A stretch of DNA of 64,000 nucleotides from CAMYKD01 sp041617155 (GTDB lineage: Bacteria > Pseudomonadota > Alphaproteobacteria > Kiloniellales > JAKSDN01), in the NCBI GenBank assembly GCA_041617155.1, contig JBFJPL010000001.1, positions 53,665 through 117,664 on the forward strand, in the 5' to 3' direction. A program made the translations under genes and the position numbers. Of this stretch, positions 45,998 through 54,701 are shown in pieces. The notes beneath the pieces were generated by a model that had not been told where the DNA came from, did not search any database, and saw only the letters and a list, made by a program, of their open reading frames with translations. Every line of letters begins with the position of its first letter. Within the stretch, counting starts at the first letter, position 1.

Positions 45998-46656
45998 CCC
46001 GGCGCCGATGCTTGTCTGAAGACCAGCGTCAGGTTGTTGGCGGGCATTGCCACGACCTCTTCGAGCACGAGCCCGGCAGAAGCGCCGAGATCGCTGACCG
46101 CCTCCAGGTCGCGCACGCCCCAGGACGGGTTCTCCGCGCGTAGGCTTTGGTCGAAGGACGCGTTGCTGGGGGCCGTGTGCCGGCCGTCGCGCTTGAAGGG
46201 TCCGTAGAGGCAGAGCACGCCGCCGGCCGGCAGGATCGCACCGCTACCGTTCATCAGGCCCGCGGCGGCGGCCCAGGGCGCGATGTGGATCATGTTGATA
46301 CAGACCACCCCGTCGGCCCGTTCGATCGGCCAGGGTGTCCGCGTCACGTCCAGATCGAGCGGCGGCATCAGGGTCTTGCAGTCGGCGCCGGCGCGGTGGG
46401 CGGCGATGCTTCGGCGCATCAGCCGATCCGGATCGCTCGGCTGCCATGTCAACGGCCGCAGCTGTTGAGCGAACCAGACGGCATGCTCGCCGCTGCCGCT
46501 CGCCACCTCGAGCACCAGACCATCGTTTGGCAGGGTCCGCGACAGCACCTCGAGAATCGGCTGGCGGTTGCGCTGCGTGGCGGGTGCGAAAAGTCTCGCA
46601 TCCGGCGCGGCGGCTCCGCCCGCCTCGCCGGATCGATCGGAAGCGGATGCGGTCAT
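45994..46656 (-). CDS. DUF938 SAM-dependent methyltransferase-like protein
   Basis: 220 residues. The family signature RLFAPATQRNRQPILEVLSR opens the domain; the SAM loop reads VLEVASGSGEHAVWFAQQL, and NMIHIAPWAA follows. The substrate is unknown. The first 18 residues are low-complexity and may not be translated if a later start is used, but no later ATG exists. Confidence 0.85.
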   Translation of the reverse strand: MTASASDRSGEAGGAAAPDARLFAPATQRNRQPILEVLSRTLPNDGLVLEVASGSGEHAVWFAQQLRPLTWQPSDPDRLMRRSIAAHRAGADCKTLMPPLDLDVTRTPWPIERADGVVCINMIHIAPWAAAAGLMNGSGAILPAGGVLCLYGPFKRDGRHTAPSNASFDQSLRAENPSWGVRDLEAVSDLGASAGLVLEEVVAMPANNLTLVFRQASAPG

Positions 46657-46755
46657 GACCCTCTAGGTGGGCCGGGCCCGGCCGCCCTGCAAGGCCGGAG
46701 TGACCGCAAAAAGCGTGGGGTTGAACCGGTCCGCGCGGCCGTGATAGGCAAGGCG

Positions 46756-47226
46756 ATGATCAAGCGGATAAAGGCCCTTTTGTCGGCTCGCGACGACCGG
46801 TCGGCGACCGCCGCGGCGCCGCGCGCGCGCGACGACTTGCAGGTCGCGGCGGCGGCGCTGATGGTCGAGGCGGCGCTGATGGACGATCGCTTCGAGGCAA
46901 GCGAAAGGGACAAGATCACGGAACTGCTGAAGGCACGCTTCGAGCTCAGCGACTCCGATGCCGAGGCCCTCTTGGCAACCGCCCGCGCGCAGGTCGGCCG
47001 ATCTTCGCAGCTGTTCGGCTTCACCCGGGTCGTCGCCGACCGCTTTTCGCACGACGAGCGGGTTGAACTGATGGAAATGCTGTGGCAGGTCGCCTATGCG
47101 GACGGCCGGTTGGACGACTTCGAGGCCAACTTGATGCGGCGCCTTGCCGGCTTGATTCACGTATCGGACCGGGACAGCGGCGAGGCCCGCAAACGAGCCC
47201 TGGCGCATTTGGGCCTCGAGCCATAG
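46756..47226 (+). CDS. TerB-family (tellurite resistance-like) protein
   Basis: 156 residues, all-helical TerB/DjlA-type domain: LQVAAAALMVEAALMDDRFEASERDKI and the mirror-like EMLWQVAYADGRLDDFEANLMRRLAGLIH repeat (metal-binding acidic residues A-L-M-D-D and A-D-G). Such proteins bind divalent metal and often support membrane or stress functions rather than true tellurite resistance. AGGCAAGG precedes the ATG. Confidence 0.85.
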   Translation: MIKRIKALLSARDDRSATAAAPRARDDLQVAAAALMVEAALMDDRFEASERDKITELLKARFELSDSDAEALLATARAQVGRSSQLFGFTRVVADRFSHDERVELMEMLWQVAYADGRLDDFEANLMRRLAGLIHVSDRDSGEARKRALAHLGLEP

Positions 47227-47272
47227 ATTGGCGAACGGACAGACCGGTTTGCCGGAGGAGGAGTAGCTCTAG

Positions 47273-47617
47273 ATGACCTACGTCGTTACCGAAGCCTGCA
47301 TCAAGTGCAAGTACATGGACTGTGTCGAGGTCTGCCCGGTGGACTGCTTCTACGAGGGCGAGAACATGCTGGTCATCCACCCGGACGAGTGCATCGACTG
47401 TGGCGTTTGCGAGCCGGAATGTCCGCCCGAGGCCATCGTACCCGATACCGACCCACAGGCCGAACAGTGGCTCGAGTTGAATCGCAGTTTCAGCGATACC
47501 TGGCCAAACATCTCGCGCAAGGGCGAGTCGCCGGCGGATGCCGACAAGTATCGCGGCGTGGAGGGCAAGTACGAAAAGTTCTTCAGCGACAAGCCCGGCA
47601 CGACCGATCAAGGCTAG
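47273..47617 (+). CDS. fdxA: 7Fe ferredoxin FdxA
   Basis: 114 residues. Two clusters: a CIKCKYMDCVEVCPVDCF region ([3Fe-4S]-type spacing) and CIDCGVCEPECP ([4Fe-4S]), followed by the FdxA C-terminal helix (LELNRSFSDTWPNISRKGES). Low-potential electron carrier; the redox partner is unknown. GGAGGAG lies 9 bases before the ATG. Confidence 0.95.
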   Translation: MTYVVTEACIKCKYMDCVEVCPVDCFYEGENMLVIHPDECIDCGVCEPECPPEAIVPDTDPQAEQWLELNRSFSDTWPNISRKGESPADADKYRGVEGKYEKFFSDKPGTTDQG

Positions 47618-48011
47618 CCGCCGGGCCACCGAACTGTTCGCCGCCGGCTACTTGGAACGCGCCCGCGGGCGGCGGCGGTAAGGTTGCTTTGTTAACTTTC
47701 TTTTGGACGTTTGCTGCAATGCAACCATTGTGCTGCAGCCGGAAATACTGTATATATACAGAGTCATAATTCGGGTGCTCGTGGACTAACCGGCGCCAAA
47801 TAAGGGTTCTTTACTTGGCGCCTTGGCAGGTAAGCCGGACGGGGAACCCGACATCGCGATCGCGAGTTAGAGGAGGCGGCGCCGCTTGGGCCCGCGGCGC
47901 AAGGGGTAGCTTTGTACGCGATCTGCGGGGGGCAGTTTGACGTAACAGGCCGCTTGGGCACCGCTTTAAGTGACCGGGTCGGACAACAGTCAGAGACAAG
48001 AGAACGGACAT
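47618..48011. other. Gene-free leader region before carD
   Basis: No convincing frame on either strand. It contains an AT-rich part (47690-47790) with a perfect palindrome (separate entry) and the likely carD promoter; the carD transcript may have a long leader. Confidence 0.6.
47748..47761. promoter_or_regulatory. Perfect 14-bp palindrome CTGTATATATACAG
   Basis: A complete dyad, 250 bases upstream of carD. It resembles an enterobacterial LexA half-site pair but with 6 rather than 8 central bases, and alphaproteobacterial LexA uses GTTC-N7-GTTC, so the cognate regulator is unknown; the TATA-rich core could also be a promoter element. Confidence 0.4.
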
Positions 48012-48515
48012 ATGGCAAAAGCAAAACAATCGGACTACAGCGCGGGTGATTTTGTGGTTTATCCGACCCATGGTGTCGGCAAGGTTCTGGGCGTCGAAAC
48101 GCAGGAAATCTCGGGGGTAACCCTGGATCTGATCATCATCAAATTCGACAAGGACCGGATGACGTTGCGCGTTCCGGTCGACAAGGCCGAGAATTCCGGG
48201 CTGCGTAAGCTGTCGACCCGCAAGGTCATGGACAGTGCGCTGACTACCCTCAAGGGGCGCAGCCGTGTCAAACGGACCATGTGGAGCCGCCGGGCCCAGG
48301 AATACGAGGCCAAGATCAACTCCGGCGATCCGGTGTCGATTGCCGAAGTGGTGCGTGACCTGCACCGTGGCGACGACCAGCCGGACCAATCCTATAGCGA
48401 GCGGCAGATGTACCAGGCGGCGCTCGATCGCCTGGCGCGCGAGCTGGCGGCGCTCGAGAAGATCGACGAGGACGCTGCGGCGCAAAAGCTGGAACGGCTG
48501 CTGAAAGCGGCTTAG
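48012..48515 (+). CDS. carD: CarD/CdnL-family RNA polymerase-binding regulator
   Basis: 167 residues. N-terminal Tudor-like RNAP-interacting domain (FVVYPTHGVGKVLGVE) and a helical C-domain (YSERQMYQAALDRLARELAALE). Stabilises open complexes, notably at rRNA promoters. Start chosen at MAKAKQ, though the ribosome binding site is weak (GAGACAAGAGAACGG). The strong hairpin after the stop probably ends the transcript. Confidence 0.93.
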   Translation: MAKAKQSDYSAGDFVVYPTHGVGKVLGVETQEISGVTLDLIIIKFDKDRMTLRVPVDKAENSGLRKLSTRKVMDSALTTLKGRSRVKRTMWSRRAQEYEAKINSGDPVSIAEVVRDLHRGDDQPDQSYSERQMYQAALDRLARELAALEKIDEDAAAQKLERLLKAA

Positions 48516-48523
48516 TCTTACCA

Positions 48524-48552
48524 CCGGGCCCGCGACCTCGTCGCGGGCCCGG
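48524..48552 (+). terminator. Strong stem-loop after carD
   Basis: CCGGGCCCGCGAC and GTCGCGGGCCCGG form a perfect 13-bp stem with a 3-base loop, 8 bases after the carD stop. The U-run is lacking (ATTTGG follows further on), but the stem strength and position fit a terminator in this GC-rich genome. Confidence 0.6.
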
Positions 48553-48608
48553 CCGGCATTTGGATCGGCCACAAGGAAGTGCGCCTTGGGAGGCCGCCTG
48601 CCGTTGTC

Positions 48609-49409
48609 ATGAGCCATCGGCGAAAATTCGCAAACCTGCACATGGTCAGGCGGGTCTGGGCCGTCGCCTCGGTGCACGGCGAAGCCCGGCGGCTGGAGCG
48701 CCTGCACAAGGCACTCGCGGAACGCCTTCAGGCCGGCGACCGCGTCGTCTACATGGGCAACATGATCGGCCGGGGTCCGGCGGTCGGGGAAACCATAGAG
48801 ATTCTGCTGAAGTTTCGCGCGGCGGTGATGGCCGGCCAACACAGCTTCGCCTGTGATCTTGCCTATCTGCGCGGCAGCCAGGAGGAGATGTGGCAAAAGC
48901 TGCTGCAGATCCAGTTTGCAACCGATCCGCCAGCGACCTTGGCATGGATGCTCGAACAGGGCATCGGCCCGACTCTGGAGACCTATGGCAGCTCGGTCGA
49001 GGACGCCCGGCGCCACGCCTCCGGCGGCGCGGTCGGCCTGACCCGCTGGACCGGCCGGCTGCGCGAGGTCATGCAGGGACGGCCCGGCCACACGCTGTTC
49101 TTCGCCGCGCTCCGCCGCGCCGCCTTCAGCGACGATGGCACCCTGCTATTCGTAAACACCGGGCTCGACCCGAGCCGACCGTTGGAGGCGCAGCGCGACA
49201 GCTTCTGGTGGAGCAGCACCGCCTTCTCGCGCATCGCCGAGCCCTACGGCTCCTACCGGCTGGTGGTGCGTGGTTTCGATCCGGAACATGCCGGCCTCAA
49301 GGTCTCGGACTACACTGCGACGGTCGACGGCGGCTGCGGCTTTGGTGGCCCACTCCTGGCCGCCTGCGTCACCCCGGCTGGCGAAGTCGTCGACGTGATA
49401 GAAGCCTGA
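48609..49409 (+). CDS. Metallophosphoesterase-like protein lacking metal ligands (pseudophosphatase)
   Basis: 266 residues in the Ser/Thr-phosphatase/ApaH-like layout: AVASVHGEARRLERLH takes the place of GDIHG, VVYMGNMIGRGP of GDxxDRGP, AGQHSFACD of GNHD, VNTGLDPSRPLEAQ of HAG-rP, and RGFDPEHAG of GHT. Only the first histidine of the five motifs survives; the metal-binding aspartates, the GNH asparagine and later histidines are changed. The fold is intact over the full length, so this is probably a binding protein, not decay. Start uncertain: ATG at 48609 lacks a good ribosome site; GTG at 48579 is possible. Confidence 0.7.
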   Translation: MSHRRKFANLHMVRRVWAVASVHGEARRLERLHKALAERLQAGDRVVYMGNMIGRGPAVGETIEILLKFRAAVMAGQHSFACDLAYLRGSQEEMWQKLLQIQFATDPPATLAWMLEQGIGPTLETYGSSVEDARRHASGGAVGLTRWTGRLREVMQGRPGHTLFFAALRRAAFSDDGTLLFVNTGLDPSRPLEAQRDSFWWSSTAFSRIAEPYGSYRLVVRGFDPEHAGLKVSDYTATVDGGCGFGGPLLAACVTPAGEVVDVIEA

Positions 49410-49423
49410 GCAGCGGGGCCCAT

Positions 49424-51340
49424 TCAAGGCCCGGCCATGCTTTCCGGCAAAGCTGTGGCCGGTTGCTGATATCCCGTCAGACGAAATACCTCGGTGTCCC
49501 GGGCGCGGCCGCGCAGCTGGTGCTGGCCCAATGCCTGCAACTTGAAACCGGGGCCCAGGGCGAACGCCGTTTCGCCGCTGATCAGGATGATCGTCTGGTC
49601 GTCGCCCCGCGGGATTTCCTTGCCGAGGCCCTCGAGCCGTTGGGCGATGTTCACCGTATCGCCGACCAGCGTGTAGTTGACCCGCCCGGGCGCGCCGATA
49701 TTGCCGACCAGCGCCGGGCCGCTGTGCACACCGATCCGCAGGCGGATCGCTTCCAGTCCCGCCTCCCGCCGCCGTCGGTTATCGGCTTCGATGCTGGCTG
49801 CGATGGCGAGTGCCGTCCTGCAGGCCTGCATGGCGTGGTCGGGTTGCTCCGAGGGCGCACCCCAGAACGCCATTACCGAATCGCCGATGTACTTGTCGAC
49901 AGTGCCCTGCTCGAGCTCTATGGCGGCGCCGAGAAGGGAAAAATGCTGGTTCAGAAAGCCGGCCACGTCGACAGCCGACAGGCGGTCGCTCAGACTGGTA
50001 AAACCGACGATGTCGGTGAACAGCACGGAGACGTTACGCTCTTCCGATCGTGCCGCCGCCTGGTCCAGGCGCATTAGGCGCAGCACCAGGCTCTTGGGCA
50101 CATAGGTTTCGAACCAGCGCAACCCCGCGAGCATGGCGTCGTAAGCCTGGGCCGCGGTGTCCAGTTCGCGGAAGGGGCTGCCTTCCAGCGGCTTTATGTC
50201 GGCCAGGTCGAAGCCGCGCACGGCCAATGAGGCGGCCGCCAGACGCTTGATCGGCCGGGCGATACTGCGTCCCAAGACCACCGCCAGAACGACCGCCGCA
50301 AAAAGAATAGCGAACGCGATGGCCAGGGACTCCCATAGCCGGACGAATGGCGCGTTGACGTCGCTTGCCAGATAATACACGCCGACGTACCAGGGCTCCG
50401 GTCCGTAGCCCGTGACCGGGCTGTAGAGGTAGATGTACTGATCCTCGGGGCCCGAGACCACCCGACCCTGCACCTGGCTGTCGCCCAGGAAATTCCGCAT
50501 ATCGTCCAGGTTTTCCTGCCAGATGGCCGCCAGAATCCGGTCGTTGACCTCGCCCAGACTTGGCAGCGGCTTGTCCTCCGACAGGCCGCGCGTGCCGCCG
50601 ACCAGCGAGGGATGGGCCAGAACTCGGTCCCGGCCGTAGAGGATAAAGCTGCGGGTGCCGTAAGATTCATCGTTGACCGAGAGAAATTCCGACAGACTGC
50701 CGATCGACACCACGGACGCAAGCGCGCCGACATAGTCGCCGTCCCGGTAGACCGGGACCTGCACGGTGATCGAGGGCGTCTTCAGGTCTTCTATCCAGAG
50801 GATCTGGCTCCAGCCGACGTCTTTCGTTTGCCTCATCTGGTCGATCCATTCCCGGATGGTCTGCCGATCAGCCCAATTGGCGCGGCGCTTGAACAGCTCG
50901 CCGAACTGTCGGCCGACCCGCGTGGCTTCGAAGTTGCCGTCGACGAAGGCGATGCCGGAGACCTGCGGCGTTGCAGCCAAGCTGCCCATCAGGATCCGCT
51001 CGAGCTGGTCCCGGTCGGTCTCGTCGACCTCGCCGCTGGTCATCAGCTTGGCTATGTACTCGACTTGATATCGAGCCGCGTCCAGATGTTGGCCGATCTG
51101 GCGGGTGACCGAGCCGACGATCAGCTCCGAGGTGTCGCGCAGCAGCTCGAAAGTGTTCTGTCGCGCAGCACTGAACGAAAACCACATAACGGATCCAACC
51201 GCGAGAAGAATCAACGATCCGAAACCGAGGGTCAGTATCGCCGAGATCGTGGGCCGCCAGCGCCGTGGCGCTTGGCCGACCGCCGCTGGTCCTTCTTGGA
51301 CCTCGACCGCGGTCTTGGGGCGAAGGGCGGGAACGGTCAT
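49424..51340 (-). CDS. Membrane sensor with class III adenylate cyclase domain
   Basis: 638 residues: TM (about 33-53), a periplasmic Cache-like sensor to about 325, TM, HAMP-like linker, and a C-terminal cyclase domain. Active-site signs are complete: LFTDIVGFTSL and YIGDSVMAFWG metal aspartates, the adenine-selecting K (VDKYIGD) and D (LVGDTVN), and N/R of the transition state (NIAQRL). So it should make cAMP. It overlaps the M48 gene by ATGA in a three-gene unit with a nuclease-like protein. Confidence 0.9.
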   Translation of the reverse strand: MTVPALRPKTAVEVQEGPAAVGQAPRRWRPTISAILTLGFGSLILLAVGSVMWFSFSAARQNTFELLRDTSELIVGSVTRQIGQHLDAARYQVEYIAKLMTSGEVDETDRDQLERILMGSLAATPQVSGIAFVDGNFEATRVGRQFGELFKRRANWADRQTIREWIDQMRQTKDVGWSQILWIEDLKTPSITVQVPVYRDGDYVGALASVVSIGSLSEFLSVNDESYGTRSFILYGRDRVLAHPSLVGGTRGLSEDKPLPSLGEVNDRILAAIWQENLDDMRNFLGDSQVQGRVVSGPEDQYIYLYSPVTGYGPEPWYVGVYYLASDVNAPFVRLWESLAIAFAILFAAVVLAVVLGRSIARPIKRLAAASLAVRGFDLADIKPLEGSPFRELDTAAQAYDAMLAGLRWFETYVPKSLVLRLMRLDQAAARSEERNVSVLFTDIVGFTSLSDRLSAVDVAGFLNQHFSLLGAAIELEQGTVDKYIGDSVMAFWGAPSEQPDHAMQACRTALAIAASIEADNRRRREAGLEAIRLRIGVHSGPALVGNIGAPGRVNYTLVGDTVNIAQRLEGLGKEIPRGDDQTIILISGETAFALGPGFKLQALGQHQLRGRARDTEVFRLTGYQQPATALPESMAGP

Positions 51341-52803
51341 TCCGCGATGATTTTGACGCTTTGGCCGGGCCGCAGCACCGCCCTTTCGTCGAGCCCGTTC
51401 AACACCAGGAACCGTTCGAGCTGGTGGGTCTCGAACGGCATGCGTCGGGCGATTTCGGCCGGCGTGTCGCCGGCGCGTAGGTGGTAAAGGCGGACCCTGT
51501 AGGGCTTTAATCGCTCGGCCTCGCTCATGCCCAGCCGGCGAAAGCTGTAGGTCGTTCGCTTCAGGCCATCGGCCAGTCGGGCGGTATACTTGGTCGGCGT
51601 AACGAATTGAAAGCGGTAGACCTGTTCGCCTGGGCCGCGGATCGCCACCAGGCGGAAGTCCCGCGCGCCCTGGCGGGTCGGCACGCGCACCGTGCCGGTG
51701 GCGGCAGCCAGACCGTTGATGGTGATGGCCTCCAGCTGTTCGAGATCGATGCCCTCGGCCCAGACCTGCGACAGATAGCCGAGCATCGACGATTGTCCCT
51801 CGCTTTTGGCCATGTCGAAGATGATGACCGAGTCGTCCGGGCCCTTGGCCGCGACTTTCGTTTGGCTGTTCAGCAGGGTAAAGCCTTCGGGCACCTCGAA
51901 GGCGATGCGCAGTTCGGGATGCAGGAACTTTCGACCGCGGATCAGGCCTTGCGACGGACTATCGCCGAAGACCATGCCGTCGATCTGCTTCAAGTAGATG
52001 TCGCGGCCGGTGATGGGTTGGGCGACGGTACTGACGCCGGCCTCGCGGATCGCCCGGTCGATGCGGTCGCCGGTGCGCGGGTGGGTTTGCAGGAAGCTGA
52101 ACTCGTCGGCCGCGCCGGGCTTGTCCTGCAGCTTGGCCTGCAGCCGGCTGTTGGCCTGCAGTTTCGCCAGGAAGCTGGCCATGGCGCCGGGGTCGAAGCC
52201 GCCGCGGGTCAGGTAGCGCACACCCAGCGTATCGGCCTCGAACTCCTGGTCGCGTGACCAGCTGCTGAGTGCCAGAGCCGCGACCGTGTTGGCGGCCTGC
52301 ACTTCGGGGCCCTGTCCGAACAGGATGCCAAGTCCGACGGTGGCCAGGTTGGCAGCCATGGTCTGGCCATAGCGTTCGGCGGCGTGGCGCGCGGTGACGT
52401 GGCCGATCTCGTGCGACAGCACGCCGGCCACCTCTGCCTCGTTTTCGGCCAGGGCCAGCAACCCGCGGGTCACGTAGACATAGCCGCCGGGCAGCGCGAA
52501 GGCGTTGACGATCGGCGAATCCAGCACCGTGAAGGTGAACTTAAGATCGGGCAGCTCCGAGGTGCGGGCCAGCAGGGTGCCCAGGCTAGAAATGTAGTGC
52601 GCCAGAGCCGGGTCCTGGTAGGCGCCGCCGAACTCCTTAACGATCTCCTCATGCTGCTTGGCGCCTAGCTTGGCTTCGTCTTCCTGACTGAGCCCGCCGG
52701 TGAAGAAGCTGCGCCCGGTCGCCGGCGCGGTGGCGCAGGCGGCAAGCGTCGGCAGCAGCAGGAGCAGAACCGCGGCGACGCGGCGCAATGGCCAAGCGGT
52801 CAT
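51337..52803 (-). CDS. M48-family metalloprotease lipoprotein with C-terminal LysM-like domain
   Basis: 488 residues. Lipobox LAAC (C23) makes it a lipoprotein; zinc motif H131-E-I-G-H135 with the third ligand in QEFEADTLGVRY; M48 (BepA/LoiP-like) protease. The last 60 residues form a LysM-like repeat (LRAGDTPAEIARRMPF) that may bind peptidoglycan. Likely outer-membrane protein quality control in the periplasm. Overlaps both neighbours by ATGA. Confidence 0.9.
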   Translation of the reverse strand: MTAWPLRRVAAVLLLLLPTLAACATAPATGRSFFTGGLSQEDEAKLGAKQHEEIVKEFGGAYQDPALAHYISSLGTLLARTSELPDLKFTFTVLDSPIVNAFALPGGYVYVTRGLLALAENEAEVAGVLSHEIGHVTARHAAERYGQTMAANLATVGLGILFGQGPEVQAANTVAALALSSWSRDQEFEADTLGVRYLTRGGFDPGAMASFLAKLQANSRLQAKLQDKPGAADEFSFLQTHPRTGDRIDRAIREAGVSTVAQPITGRDIYLKQIDGMVFGDSPSQGLIRGRKFLHPELRIAFEVPEGFTLLNSQTKVAAKGPDDSVIIFDMAKSEGQSSMLGYLSQVWAEGIDLEQLEAITINGLAAATGTVRVPTRQGARDFRLVAIRGPGEQVYRFQFVTPTKYTARLADGLKRTTYSFRRLGMSEAERLKPYRVRLYHLRAGDTPAEIARRMPFETHQLERFLVLNGLDERAVLRPGQSVKIIAE

Positions 52804-53597
52804 GGATCGAGCACCTCGATCTGTTCAGGATGGCTGACGGCAATCATCGGACCGTTGAAGGATTTTAGCCAACCGCGCACGCGCACGCGACGGCCCTTGT
52901 AGTTCAGCGGATCGAGCCCCTCGGCCTCGAAGCGGCGGCGCACCTCCGGCGTCAAGGTGACGGTGAAGTCCTCACGCCACTCGGCGCCGAAGTTGAGGTA
53001 GGCGCGGCCGCGCACCACGGCGGCGTCCAGCACCCGGCCTTCGACCAGCTGGAAGCTGCCGATATGCCGCTGCAACGCTTCGGTGGGGCGCACGGCGTAG
53101 AAAGGGTGCCGCCAGATGCCGCGTCGGGCGGCGCGCGCTTTGCGTTCGAGCACCAGCATCTCGGCGATTCGGTCCCGGTTGTCGGCGAAGCTGTAGACCC
53201 GGGCCATGCCCTGCTCCAGCAGCGTACCCTGGACCCACAGCTCGCCGCCGCCCGATTGCGGCGCATGGAGATGGGCGAGCAGGCGGCCGTGCCGGTCGAT
53301 CCGCCGGCCGCCGTAACTGAGCCGCAGCTCGCGCCCCAGTGCCAGCGCGCCGAGCGCTACCTTGGCTTCTTCGGCCAGCGGCCAGGTCTCGAAATTGGGT
53401 CTGCCGAGCGGTAGCTTGGGCGCCTGGATGCCGACCAAGCGCACCTGCCGTCCGTCCGCCAGGACCAGGGTATCGCCGTCGACGATCTGGGCGACCCGCG
53501 CCCGCTCGCCGTCCTGCGGCACGCCCTGCGCGCGGCCGGCCAGCGGCGAAAAGACGAGCAGCAAACAGATCAGAAACCAAGTCAGCCGATCATGCAT
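52800..53597 (-). CDS. Thermonuclease-fold secreted protein with altered active site
   Basis: 265 residues from MHDRLTWF, with a signal peptide (to about residue 24). The SNase-like domain shows D40-G-D-T (Ca-binding) and R53, but the next loop reads VGIQAPK: staphylococcal nuclease D40 and E43 correspond to Q58 and K61 here, so the general base and a metal ligand are gone. A C-terminal domain (150-265) follows (RRRFEAEGLDPLNYKGRRVRVRG, OB-like). GTG at 53624 is an alternative start. Nuclease activity is doubtful. Confidence 0.8.
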   Translation of the reverse strand: MHDRLTWFLICLLLVFSPLAGRAQGVPQDGERARVAQIVDGDTLVLADGRQVRLVGIQAPKLPLGRPNFETWPLAEEAKVALGALALGRELRLSYGGRRIDRHGRLLAHLHAPQSGGGELWVQGTLLEQGMARVYSFADNRDRIAEMLVLERKARAARRGIWRHPFYAVRPTEALQRHIGSFQLVEGRVLDAAVVRGRAYLNFGAEWREDFTVTLTPEVRRRFEAEGLDPLNYKGRRVRVRGWLKSFNGPMIAVSHPEQIEVLDP

Positions 53598-53671
53598 GGA
53601 TTCATCATAAAGCCTGTCGCTCACTTAGGATACGTGGCCGCCCCTCGGCAACATCCCCGCTCGGCGCAGAC

Positions 53672-54616
53672 TCAGCCTTTCGAGCCGGGGCCCTGCACGA
53701 AAAACTTTGCCGCCGCCTTTTCGTGTTTAAGGATTCGCCGGCATTCATCGGTGAAGGCTGTCACGACGGCGCTGGGCAGATATTGCTTGGCCATGGCCAG
53801 ACCGTAGTGGGGGTAAGGAATCGGATCGGCAATGGGCCGGCAGACCAGGCGCGTACCGTCGTAGGCTTGATTGCTGATGGGGCGCATGATGAGCAGCGAG
53901 AAGCCGATGCCCGTCGCCACCAGACTGCGGACCATCTCATAGGATTTCGGCCGGAAGGAGAGCGCCGGGCGCTGGCCGGAAGCGTAGAACAAGCTCTGAA
54001 AGTATTGTTGCGTGACCGGCAAATCGAGCAGCACCATGTCACTTTCGGCGAGCGTCGCAAGTGAAATCGCTGCTTGCTTGGCAAGTGGGTCCTTGGCCGA
54101 GAGCAGGACATAGGGCGGCGCTTCGATCAGCGGTTCGAATTGCACTTGCCGGTCCGGCTGCTGGTCGTACATCAACGCGACCTCGATCGTTCCGCCCTTC
54201 AGCATCTCGTTCAGCTCGTCCAGATGTGCCTCGTGCAGGTTGACTGTGATGCCCGGATACTTGTCCCGAAGCGGACGCAAAATCAGCGGCATGATGAATG
54301 GCGCGGTCGGCAGGAAGCAGCCGACCTCGATTGTACCCTCTATTTCACGGCCGAGACCGCGCGCCTCGTTCTCGAACTCCCGAGCATCCTCGAGCAGCCG
54401 CCGCGCGGTCGAGATAAACCTCTGACCCGCCGGTGTCAGGTCGATGCGGTGGGCCGGTTGCCGCACAAAGATGCTGATGCCGAATTCGCTCTCGAGATGC
54501 TTGAGCGCGGCGCTGATCGCCGGCTGGGAGACACCGATGCGCTTGGCCGCCCCGGTGATGCTGCCCGAGTCGGTGACGGCCACCGCGTAGCCCAATTGAC
54601 GTAACGTGTAAGACAT
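53672..54616 (-). CDS. LysR-family transcriptional regulator
   Basis: 314 residues. N-terminal winged helix (TGAAKRIGVSQPAISAALKHLESEFG, 20-45) and a LysR substrate domain from about 90. It is divergent from the sugar-type ABC operon with an 85-base AT-rich gap, the standard arrangement for a LysR regulator of that operon. The effector is unknown. No clear T-N11-A dyad was found in the gap. Confidence 0.93.
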   Translation of the reverse strand: MSYTLRQLGYAVAVTDSGSITGAAKRIGVSQPAISAALKHLESEFGISIFVRQPAHRIDLTPAGQRFISTARRLLEDAREFENEARGLGREIEGTIEVGCFLPTAPFIMPLILRPLRDKYPGITVNLHEAHLDELNEMLKGGTIEVALMYDQQPDRQVQFEPLIEAPPYVLLSAKDPLAKQAAISLATLAESDMVLLDLPVTQQYFQSLFYASGQRPALSFRPKSYEMVRSLVATGIGFSLLIMRPISNQAYDGTRLVCRPIADPIPYPHYGLAMAKQYLPSAVVTAFTDECRRILKHEKAAAKFFVQGPGSKG

Positions 54617-54701
54617 AATTTTTTCCGAGGGTATGTTTCACAATAATTTAAATTTCGGAGCCTCGCAAACCCGGGTATCGTGAGACAAGGGAGGCTAGCG
54701 A

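Noticed and set aside
46756..47226. Tellurite resistance system
   Set aside because: A single TerB-like domain without terC, terD or terZ neighbours does not support a ter operon.
47748..47761. LexA box
   Set aside because: The palindrome has 6 central bases rather than 8, and alphaproteobacterial LexA recognises GTTC-N7-GTTC, so it was kept only as an unassigned dyad.
53597..53672. LysR gene as part of the nuclease-M48-cyclase operon
   Set aside because: It is codirectional and only about 75 bases away, but the divergent ABC operon on its other side is the usual LysR target and the gap allows an independent promoter.
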